Shown here: in pieces, positions 1 to 6,800 of the stretch
Layout: every line of letters begins with the position of its first letter
Position numbering within the stretch: position 1 is the first letter of the stretch
Assembly (NCBI GenBank): GCA_025360895.1
Contig: JANYBF010000152.1
Coordinates: 1-6,915 of the forward strand
Direction of reading: 5' to 3'
DNA from: Verrucomicrobiota bacterium
GTDB taxonomy: Bacteria; Verrucomicrobiota; Verrucomicrobiia; Limisphaerales; JADLHS01
DNA length: 6,915 bases
Made by a program: the position numbers and the translations under genes
The notes under the pieces: model-generated
The model's input: the letters and a program-made list of their open reading frames with translations, nothing else
What the model was told of the DNA's origin: nothing
Database searches by the model: none

Positions 1-1
1 T

Positions 2-94
2 GGCAGTTTGAAACGGCAGGGGGGTGGGGGGGGTGGTGATCCCAATGGTGCCGGTGTTAAAAAAATTGACCGCGTCAACCTGCCAATACGCTGA
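2..94 (+). pseudogene. Possible out-of-frame 5' piece of the downstream surface-protein gene
   Basis: This frame is open from the window edge to TGA 92-94. It reads a Gly-rich run, then roughly DPNGAGVKKIDRVN. The following gene lies in a different frame, which is open only from base 70 (after TGA 67-69). That frame reads ANTLNFYNNGK immediately before ATG 115, a segment that resembles motifs inside the same protein. One missing base somewhere between 70 and 91, for example in the C/T-rich stretch near 79-84, would join the two frames into a continuous protein. This is inference: the Gly-rich stretch is low complexity and the true N-terminus lies outside the window. The alternative is that this segment is non-coding. 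Confidence 0.3.
19..36 (+). repeat. G-rich homopolymer tract (G6-T-G8-T-GG)
   Basis: A run of six G, a T, eight G, a T and two G is visible directly. In the upstream open frame it would encode a Gly run. Such tracts are prone to slippage and to sequencing or assembly indels. Length change here alone would not rescue the downstream frame, because that frame has stops at 58-60 and 67-69, after the tract. Confidence 0.75.
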
Positions 95-114
95 ATTTTT
101 ATAACAACGGTAAA

Positions 115-3100
115 ATGTTTGGGTCAGTTGGTTTCCGGTTGGACACCGACTCCACCCTCACGGGGCTGCGGCGGATGGCCAATAGTTTCTCCAATGGCCC
201 GATTGGCTTGATCCAGGCCCAAGACACCTTGGGCGGCTTCGGTTCGGGTTTTTGCATCCCGGCGGCGTTGAGCCCCAGCTACTTGCTGATTTCCGCGACC
301 AACATCTTTGGCGGGGGACGAACACCCGGCGCCTCGATGATTGTGGGGGCGAACGGGGCCTTGGAGTTGAAAGGCAGGAACGTGAATCTCTCTCGCAGCG
401 GATTGGAAGTGTTGCCGATTTGGCTGTCAGCGATCGGCAGCCAGAACATCGATTCCACCAATTTTTTCCCGGACGTTGGAATTTTTGACCAATACTGGGC
501 CCAAGACAGCTATAACATTAACTACGGCCTGAATACCGCCAATGTCTGGCAGCGAGGATTTTTTGCGGTGTCCCAACCCGGCCTCCCCCCCCCGCCAAGT
601 TTCCCGCAGATTGTCGTTGCCGGTCCGTTCGCGGACTCCTATACGAACAACCTGGGTACCATGAGGGTAGGCATCACCAACTTCACCGGTTCACCAACCA
701 ACGTGCTTACGATCACGGAATCGTTCGTCGATGTGGTTACCAACATGACCAAAGGGGCGGCGTTTGTGGGTGCAAATCTTCCGACGCAAATCGGTTTTAC
801 GCGGGGTGGAAACAATTTCCTAGGAAACTATGACACCATTAGTGTCTTATTGTCCGTTGATGTGCCAAACGCGGTGACGGGGCATCCCGAGGCGGCCTAT
901 CTTCACTTCGTCGATACCATGGCCTCATTTACCAACCGGGGGATCGCAACCAATCTGATTGGCTGCGTGGACATTCAAGGCCGCCCGGCCAACTATCGGG
1001 TTGATCGGCTACCTGGGGTCGGGCAGCCGGGCAATAACGGCTATCCGGACAATAACTTTTTCGTTGCTTCCGGCGCCAAACTCACCAGTACGAACATCGT
1101 TTCCGACGCGGTCACCAACGTCGTTCTGACGGCGGGCGACTATTCGGCTTATGGGGCTTTTGTGGACAATGTGGTTTTGCGCCCGCCCGCCGTGCCCGGC
1201 GCCACGGTCACCAACCTGCCGGGTCGGGTTCGCATCACCGCGGACAATTTGAACCTGAGCGAGACGCGCATCCGTGGTGAAGGGGAGATCATCATCCAGA
1301 CCGCCAATTTGATTTCCAGCAGCAACGCGGTCATTGATTGTGAAAATCTGAGTTTCGATTTCGCGGCAACGAATGGGAATCTGAAAATTCAGAGTCTCGC
1401 GCCCGACACGGTTGCCCGGTTGAAAGGTAATATTTATGCCTGGAGCGCGTTTTGGAGCAATAGCGCCATTGTCGTGATTACCAACAACTACGAATTTGTG
1501 ACAAATGTAATTGACGGGACGAACATCACCGCGACGGTGACCGTGACCAATCCGAACGGCACCACCAACGGTCAAACCATGACAGTGGCCGGGTTGGGGG
1601 TGCGGACTTGGCGGGACAGCGTGACCAACCCCGCCGTTCAGATCAGCACGGCGAGCACGGTTGCTCAGGCGGCGGCCAATTTGTACGATCAGGTATCCAG
1701 CTATCCATTTCCGGGCCTGAGCGTAAGGCCGGTCGGCGCGAACGGGATTGCGTTGCAGACCGGCGCCAACGGCAACATTGACGTGACCCTTTCACCTGGC
1801 TGGGGCACGGTTACTTATGCCACCAACGACAGCTTCACCAACATCGTGGCCACCGCAGTGGGTATCACTAATACCGTCGACATGGGAATTCACTTGTTGA
1901 TTTTGGACGCGACAGCATTGACCACGACTCAACCCGTGATCGTACACGAAATGGTCGCTCGTAGCACGAACGTCGTCGTGGATGACAACCTTACGATTGG
2001 GCAATTGCTTTCGATTGACGCGCAACGTTTGACCCTCAACGGGAACCTCACGCTGTCGCCAGGTACTACGTCGGAGAGTTGGAATGTTGCCGTAGCGCCG
2101 AACGTCCGCTATTTCACCAACAGCGGCTTCCTGTCCATCGGCAACGAAGCCCATTTTGGCGATGACTTGGCAACGCCCTATTCGATCTTCGTCAATAATA
2201 CTACCGGCACGATTGATACTTCGAGCCTTCGGGTAAAGAGCGATTACTTCCAAAACAATGGAGCGTTGTCCTCGCGTGACTCGATGATTCTGCAAACCCT
2301 AAATGGGAAACTTGAAAACGGGTCCAGCAGTTCCGGCGGCAACACCGAGTTCATGGCCGGCACCCTTAAGTTCAACAATTACAATTTGGTCGCCAGCGGT
2401 GCGCTTAATTTTGATGTCACCAGCGCGTTGTTCGATGCCGGAGCAGCCTCCGCCAATGTGTTCACCATGGATCATGGCTTCAACCTGCGGATCAAGCCGC
2501 CGACGGGGGATATGTTGGGCACGACATTCGAGACGCGGGCGCCCGATTTTTCGTATCCGGAGCATACTTGGGCGGGCGTGGATCGCGGCGCCAGTGCGGC
2601 TGGTTATTCCAACAACGTGGCAATAGGCAAACTCGTGTTGGGGCCCGTGGGATTGGATCCGTTCTTCACTTTCAGCGGCACGGAGGCGGCCAATGGTCTT
2701 TACGCAGATTTGCTGGACCTTACCAGCTTGGGTGCCAGCTACACGAATGATCTGCAAATTGACCCGAATCTGATTATTTACTACGCTGCGGCCAAAATGG
2801 GGGTGACACCGCCAGCAACCAACGGGGTGCCCCAATTGCCGGAGGAATATTTGAACGGCCAATTCGGCGGTCGCTTGCGATGGGTTTCCGAATTCGCCGG
2901 CCCCAATAGTTCAACCGATGTGGTCATCAACGGCCACACCGTTAAGGTCAATACCGCCCTGCGCAACAGCCAGATTATTGATTCGGATGGGGATGGCATT
3001 CCCAACTACTTCGATTCGACGCCGTTTGATAGCTTGGTGCTAACCGGGGCCATGGTTGATAAAAATCCACCCGCGCCCCAAGCCTTCGCCATAACGTGGC

Positions 3101-3279
3101 AGGCGATGCCAAATATTGGCTATCAAATTGAGTTTACCACCAATGCCGCGTTGCTTAACTGGCAGCCCTTGACGGGATACACCAACAATGGGCCGGCGAA
3201 AATTACCGCCACCGTTTGGGATACCAACACGACCCCGAGCGCAGTGCGAAGGTTTTATCGCATCAGCTATCGGCCTTGA
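115..3279 (+). CDS. Large exported surface protein, beta-solenoid-like, with Ca-loop and C-terminal beta module; 5' end disrupted
   Basis: The product is 1054 residues from ATG 115; I do not recognise a named family. The probable role is an extracellular or cell-surface structural protein. Residues 1-120 and about 365-430 and 623-775 contain short alternating hydrophobic/polar strands with motifs such as LKGRNVNLSRSGLEV (85-99), ITADNLNLSETRIRG (374-388) and IDAQRLTLNGNLTLS (634-648), which suggest a right-handed beta-solenoid of filamentous-haemagglutinin style. F-x-N-N/S-G motifs recur at 667, 692 and 712. A calcium-binding-type loop DSDGDGIPNYFD sits at 956-967, and a compact module with W, YQIEF and FYRISY fills 991-1054. 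No enzyme motif was seen. Cys is scarce; Thr-Asn pairs are very frequent. ATG 115 is probably not the real start: there is no signal peptide and no Shine-Dalgarno ahead of it, and coding-like sequence continues in frame back to base 70. The gene may be a frameshifted pseudogene, carry an assembly error, or be intact with an unseen N-terminus. The coding call is strong; the function is unknown. Confidence 0.85.
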   Translation: MFGSVGFRLDTDSTLTGLRRMANSFSNGPIGLIQAQDTLGGFGSGFCIPAALSPSYLLISATNIFGGGRTPGASMIVGANGALELKGRNVNLSRSGLEVLPIWLSAIGSQNIDSTNFFPDVGIFDQYWAQDSYNINYGLNTANVWQRGFFAVSQPGLPPPPSFPQIVVAGPFADSYTNNLGTMRVGITNFTGSPTNVLTITESFVDVVTNMTKGAAFVGANLPTQIGFTRGGNNFLGNYDTISVLLSVDVPNAVTGHPEAAYLHFVDTMASFTNRGIATNLIGCVDIQGRPANYRVDRLPGVGQPGNNGYPDNNFFVASGAKLTSTNIVSDAVTNVVLTAGDYSAYGAFVDNVVLRPPAVPGATVTNLPGRVRITADNLNLSETRIRGEGEIIIQTANLISSSNAVIDCENLSFDFAATNGNLKIQSLAPDTVARLKGNIYAWSAFWSNSAIVVITNNYEFVTNVIDGTNITATVTVTNPNGTTNGQTMTVAGLGVRTWRDSVTNPAVQISTASTVAQAAANLYDQVSSYPFPGLSVRPVGANGIALQTGANGNIDVTLSPGWGTVTYATNDSFTNIVATAVGITNTVDMGIHLLILDATALTTTQPVIVHEMVARSTNVVVDDNLTIGQLLSIDAQRLTLNGNLTLSPGTTSESWNVAVAPNVRYFTNSGFLSIGNEAHFGDDLATPYSIFVNNTTGTIDTSSLRVKSDYFQNNGALSSRDSMILQTLNGKLENGSSSSGGNTEFMAGTLKFNNYNLVASGALNFDVTSALFDAGAASANVFTMDHGFNLRIKPPTGDMLGTTFETRAPDFSYPEHTWAGVDRGASAAGYSNNVAIGKLVLGPVGLDPFFTFSGTEAANGLYADLLDLTSLGASYTNDLQIDPNLIIYYAAAKMGVTPPATNGVPQLPEEYLNGQFGGRLRWVSEFAGPNSSTDVVINGHTVKVNTALRNSQIIDSDGDGIPNYFDSTPFDSLVLTGAMVDKNPPAPQAFAITWQAMPNIGYQIEFTTNAALLNWQPLTGYTNNGPAKITATVWDTNTTPSAVRRFYRISYRP
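585..593 (+). repeat. C9 mononucleotide tract inside the surface-protein gene
   Basis: Nine consecutive C encode part of a Pro run (LPPPPSF, about residues 156-162) in the surface-protein gene. A one-base length change would frameshift the remaining roughly 890 codons. The reading frame is intact at the present length. It could be a slippage-prone contingency site or simply a Pro linker. Confidence 0.7.
2113..2262 (+). repeat. Degenerate F-x-N-N-G-x-hydrophobic protein repeats
   Basis: Three motif starts are visible in the translation: FTNSGFLSIG at residue 667, FVNNTTGTID at 692 and FQNNGALSS at 712, spaced 25 and 20 residues apart. A fourth, FYNNGKMFG, spans the annotated ATG 115 (codons from base 97). 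Such spacing is compatible with successive coils of a beta-solenoid. The match is at protein level only; the DNA is diverged. Confidence 0.5.
2980..3015 (+). other. Calcium-binding-type loop (thrombospondin type 3/dockerin-like)
   Basis: Residues 956-967 of the surface protein read DSDGDGIPNYFD. The D-x-D-G-D-G-I-P-N-x-x-D pattern is that of thrombospondin type 3 and related extracellular calcium loops. It lies just before the C-terminal module and probably serves as a rigid, calcium-stabilised linker. Only one copy is present. Calcium binding is inferred from family knowledge. Confidence 0.7.
3085..3276 (+). other. C-terminal beta-sandwich-like module of the surface protein
   Basis: Residues 991-1054 contain FAITWQAMPNIGYQIEFTTN, then a W about 13 residues later, and end with RRFYRISYRP. 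The pattern 'W...P...Y.ie.ttn...W.......FYRi' is one I associate with the C-termini of many verrucomicrobial and planctomycetal exported proteins. It may act in surface attachment or sorting, but no function is established here. It is not a PEP-CTERM tail: there is no PEP motif, transmembrane helix or basic end. Confidence 0.45.
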
Positions 3280-3322
3280 GGCGAGTGTGGTTGAAGGTTC
3301 GACGATGGGTGACTGCGGGGAA

Positions 3323-3340
3323 CGGACGGTGAGCCGTTTG
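3323..3340 (+). terminator. Weak hairpin downstream of the surface-protein gene
   Basis: Bases 3323-3329 can pair with 3334-3340 (five Watson-Crick and two G-T pairs) around a TGAG tetraloop, 44 bases after the stop codon. It is the nearest stable stem after the gene, but no T-run follows. A classical intrinsic terminator is therefore not supported; it may be an mRNA 3'-end stabilising stem or chance. Confidence 0.2.
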
Positions 3341-3582
3341 CTGGAATACCGATCGGAAAATCCTGCCGGAGGGAGTGTGCGAACCAGATTGGAAAGCCGT
3401 CGGAGAGTTTGAGGTTGCGTGGAACGGGATGCTCCGGGGCGAGCCGGGTGTTTGGGTTGCGAGCTATGTAGCCTCCCGTTGGTGTGGGTGGGGATTTTTT
3501 GAAAGGGCCAATTCCGTGGACACTGACCGGCAGAAGCGGATCGAACGTCGTGTCAATTGGCGGTGGTGGTCAGCAGATAAAA

Positions 3583-3613
3583 TTGCCGTCACAGTTCCTT
3601 TCAGAACTGTAAT
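3583..3613 (+). promoter_or_regulatory. Weak sigma70-like promoter candidate for the protease gene
   Basis: TTGCCG at 3583-3588 and TGTAAT at 3608-3613 match four and five of six consensus positions, but the spacer is 19 bases, longer than ideal. A perfect inverted repeat occupies most of the spacer. Transcription from here would give a leader of roughly 100 bases to ATG 3715 or 260 to ATG 3880. Chance occurrence is quite possible. Confidence 0.2.
3591..3610. promoter_or_regulatory. Perfect 7-bp inverted repeat; possible operator
   Basis: The arms ACAGTTC (3591-3597) and GAACTGT (3604-3610) are exact reverse complements separated by six bases. The dyad geometry suits a dimeric repressor, and its position between the candidate -35 and -10 elements suits repression. 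Equally it could form an RNA hairpin. The repeat is seen directly; the regulator is unknown. Confidence 0.35.
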
Positions 3614-3629
3614 GGGCGGGTAAGCGCCC
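3614..3629 (+). other. GC-rich hairpin directly after the inverted repeat
   Basis: GGGCG (3614-3618) pairs with CGCCC (3625-3629) around a six-base loop, three bases after the preceding dyad. No T-run follows, so it is unlikely to be a terminator. It may be part of a structured leader together with the stem near 3653-3670. Confidence 0.3.
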
Positions 3630-3652
3630 CGTAATCAGCGCATGGTTTGTTA

Positions 3653-3670
3653 TGGCTCGAACGAGCGCCA
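3653..3670 (+). other. Short stem-loop in the protease leader region
   Basis: TGGCTC (3653-3658) can pair with GAG and CCA (3663-3665 and 3668-3670) around a GAAC loop with a two-base bulge. It is the third local stem within 80 bases. No known riboswitch consensus was recognised. Confidence 0.25.
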
Positions 3671-3714
3671 AAATGGTGACTGTTCTCACAACAACCAAAT
3701 AACGGATAAGAGCT

Positions 3715-3879
3715 ATGAGCAATTTGAATTGGAATAACCAAGTCGCCGCCGAGACCAACCGGCAGAACATGAATGAACCGTCTGGCACCAGCGCGGCGGC
3801 TGTCGGCGGAAGCAACCACTCCCCTGCCACCACAGTAAATTCAAAATACGGTTTTCGTAGATTGCCCGGAGCGCGGCTT
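3715..3879 (+). other. Open in-frame N-terminal extension of the protease gene (alternative start at ATG 3715)
   Basis: After stop TAA 3700-3702 the protease frame is open, with an ATG at 3715, 55 codons before the chosen start. The extension is Asn/Ala/Ser-rich (begins MSNLNWNNQVAAETNRQ) and hydrophilic. Codons 2-39 end mostly in G or C, as in the flanking genes, while the last 16 or so codons do not. If translated, it would place a 55-residue polar segment before the signal sequence, which is unusual for Sec export. It may be 5' leader, a longer N-region or a remnant. Confidence 0.35.
3868..3871 (+). promoter_or_regulatory. Shine-Dalgarno-like GGAG before ATG 3880
   Basis: GGAG ends eight bases before ATG 3880, a normal spacing. 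ATG 3715 has only a weak GGA nine bases upstream in A-rich context. Together with the signal peptide that begins at 3880, this favours 3880 as the start. Confidence 0.5.
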
Positions 3880-6800
3880 ATGAAAATAAGGTTGAGTATC
3901 GCAATCGCAGTGTGCTTCGGATTAATTGCCGGGTCAGCGTCTGGGGGTTCAGCTTTGCGGGCACCCCTGCCGGCGGAGTTGCCTAATTACGACATTCGAA
4001 CGGCGGCGGCGCCGGCGATTTCAGCCGCAACCGAAGCGCAGGCCGAAGCGAAGTTGAAGGATCGCGTCCCGGGCGCAAAAGTTGAGCGGGATAAGATTTT
4101 GGGCGTGCCCCGATTGATCTCCGCACCGCGTGGATTTCTGACTGGGCCGAACGGGAAAGGCAAGGGAGTCACCGCAGCGCAGGTGGATGCGTTGCCGGCC
4201 GATGATAATCACCGCGCTATCAAAGCCTTCGTGAACGAGCATTCCGCCCTGTTTGGCCACGACGCCCGCGTTTTTGACTCGGCAAAGGTGAAGCGGGATC
4301 AAGTGGCCAAGAATAGTGGCCTCCGAACCGTGGTTTGGGAGCAGACCGTGGATGAGATTCCGGTGTTTGAGGGTCTGTTTATTGAAAATACCACGCGCGA
4401 TGGCGAGTTGGTTAACGTTCAAAGCCGCTTTGTTCCGGACGCGGCAAAAGCCGCCGATCGCGGCACTCCTAACCGCAAGTCGATTGCGGTCAACCCGGCG
4501 GTGTCCGCCGCCCAAGCCGTTGCCAATGCGGCGGCGAACGCCGGGGGGCAGGCCACAGCGAGTTCCATGGTGGTAAGCCAAACCGCGCAAGGGCCGGAAA
4601 AACGGCAGACCCTCGAGGCGGACGAACTTACGGGGCCGGCTTGGGTGGAACTAGTCTGGCTGCCTTTGAATCGAGATTCGATGCGGCTGTGCTGGCGGAT
4701 CATCTTCACCCCCCGGCCGCAGTTGAATCGCTACACGGCGCTGGTGGATGCGGAGACGGGCGAAGTGATGCTCCGCCGCAACCTGACGCTCCATCTCAAA
4801 GCGGAGACCTACAATGTTTACACCAGCGACAGTCCGTCTCCGTTCTCGCCGGGCTGGCCTACGCCTTCGACGAAACAACCACCGGTGACCAACCGCTTTT
4901 CGGTTGTCCTCAGCAACGGTGCCTTCGACACCAACGCTTCGCCGGCAGGTTGGATCAGCGACGATGACACGAACAATGCCACTCAAGGTAACAATGCCGA
5001 TGCGTTCCTGGATCGGAACTTCGACCAGAAACCCGATGTGCCGCGACCCAGCGGCGGGGCCTCGCGGGTGTTTAATTTTCCGCTAAGTTTGACGGCGGAC
5101 CCTTCGACGTATGCAGCGGCCTCGACGGTGCAGCTCTTCTACAATGCGAACTATTACCATGATCGGCTTTACCAACTGGGCTTTACCGAGGGCGCTGGTA
5201 ATTTTCAAGCGAGCAATTTTAATCGCGGGGGATTGGGCGGGGACTCAATCACCTGTCTGGTGCAGGCCGGTGCCAACACGGGCAACGCAAACAACGCGTT
5301 TTTTCAATCAGCGCCAGATGGCACCCCGGGGTTGGTTGCCATGTTTATCTTTGACGGGCCAAATCCCGACCGGGATGGTTCGCTCGACCAGGAGGTCGTG
5401 TTCCATGAGCTGACGCACGGTACCAGCAATCGTCTGCTTGGTGGCGGGGTTGGAATTTCCCAACTCCAGACCGGCGGCATGGGCGAGGGGTGGTCGGATT
5501 TTTATGCGATGTCATTGCTCAGCCAACCGGCGGATGATGTGAATGGGAACTACGCCACCGGCGGCTATGTGACCGATAATTTTTACGGGTTAAAGCAGAA
5601 CTATTATTTTGGGATTCGTCGCTATCCGTACACCACCGACCTGTCCAAGAATCCGCTAACCTTCAAGGATATTGATCCCACGCAAGCCAGCGCGCACGCC
5701 GGTGTTCCCATAAACCCAGTCATTGGTGGCGGTTCGGCGGATGAGGTTCACAATCAAGGGGAAGTCTGGTGCGCCACGCTTTGGGAAGTCCGGGCCAACT
5801 TGGTTGAGGAATTGGGCTGGGTGGAAGGCAATGAACTGGCGCTTCAGTTGGTGACCGACGGCTTGAAATTGGCGCCCGCGAACGCCACCTTTCTCGAAGC
5901 GCGTGATGGCATCATCCAAGCCGACGCGATTGACACGGGCGGCAGCTTCTACGAGGAAATCTGGTTGGGGTTTGCCAAGCGGGGCATGGGCTACTCCGCC
6001 TCCTGTCCTACCAGTGACACCACGGTCGGCGTCCAAGAAGCTTTCGATCTCCCGCCGGACATCGTGATCGGCGTTCCCGATGGCATTCTCGAGGTGAAGA
6101 TTGTGCCGGCTACGGGCACCGTACTCTTTGGGGGCGACACAAATTCGATTTTTGTAAGTGTCAAGGACACGTTGCCCGTTACCAATGCGACGCTGGTCGC
6201 CACGGTCGGCGGCACCAACCTCAGCTTTCGTAACGATGGCGTCCCGCCCGATGCGCTAGCCAATAATGCGACCTACAGCGCCTCGTTCACTGTTCCCATC
6301 GGTCCCTCCTCCATCACGATCCCGATTGTGGTTTCCGCGCCGGGCAAGGTTACGAGTACTAACTCGGTTACCTACGCGATCATTCCATTGCCGGCGAACG
6401 ACTACTTCACCAATGCGACGAAAGTGCCAGCCGGAGGCACCAACTATTTCACGAGTAACTCGCGCGCCACGCTGGAGACGAATGAAATGGCCCATGCGGG
6501 AGTTGGTTCGGCAGCCGCTTCCCTGTGGTGGAACTACACCTCGCCGGTCACCACGAACGTCCTCATTGATACGGGTGGCAGCGGTTTCACCTCCATTGTC
6601 GCCGTTTACACCAATCTCCCAGGCTCCAACACCATCGGCACTCTGCAATCCGTGGTCTCGGCGGTCGGCTCTCCCAGTCGTCCCGGGGCGTTTGTGAACT
6701 ACCAGGCCCAAGCCGGATTGGGCTACCGGATTGTGGTGGCGGGAAAGAATTCAAACAGCAAGGGCAACATTGTAATGGAAATTGTGCCGGGCGGCCAATC

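Larger units (their letters stand above)
3280..3714. other. Intergenic stretch without a supportable gene
   Basis: Short open frames exist here (for example a GTG-started 82-codon frame at 3375-3623), but they lack family resemblance and a correctly spaced ribosome binding site, and they contain unusual Trp/Arg-rich sequence. The plus strand is G-rich between about 3310 and 3500. The region contains a 7-bp arm pair (3423-3429 with 3474-3480), a T6 run at 3495-3500 not directly preceded by a hairpin, and the hairpins listed separately. A decayed gene cannot be excluded. Confidence 0.5.

Noticed and set aside
19..36. Four-tract three-tier G-quadruplex or phase-variation switch at the 5' end
   Set aside because: Only three separated GGG tracts plus one GG can be drawn. 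A length change here cannot restore the downstream frame because of stops at 58-60 and 67-69.
1009..1575. Minus-strand 188-codon open frame, and similar ones at 1792-2295, 2299-2862 and 4021-4590
   Set aside because: These lie antisense to strongly supported genes with conserved motifs. Their products are Arg/His/Gly/Val-rich, as expected for the reverse complement of GC-rich codons, and have no domains.
3220..3279. PEP-CTERM or type IX secretion tail on the surface protein
   Set aside because: There is no PEP motif followed by a transmembrane helix and Arg cluster, and no recognisable type IX C-terminal signature. The protein ends in RRFYRISYRP.
3188..3623. Two overlapping plus-strand open frames (74 and 82 codons)
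   Set aside because: The first starts inside the surface-protein gene in another frame. The second begins at a GTG with GGAGGG only one or two bases away, too close for initiation. Both have Arg/Trp-rich products with no family resemblance.
3570..3833. Minus-strand open frames of 87 and 72 codons in the intergenic region
   Set aside because: They overlap each other, have no recognisable domain, and lie opposite the probable leader of the protease gene.
3880..3960. Lipoprotein signal at Cys12 of the protease
   Set aside because: The residues before the Cys are I-A-V, and the -1 position should be Gly, Ala or Ser. The Cys also sits too early in the hydrophobic core, so a normal signal peptidase I site is more likely.
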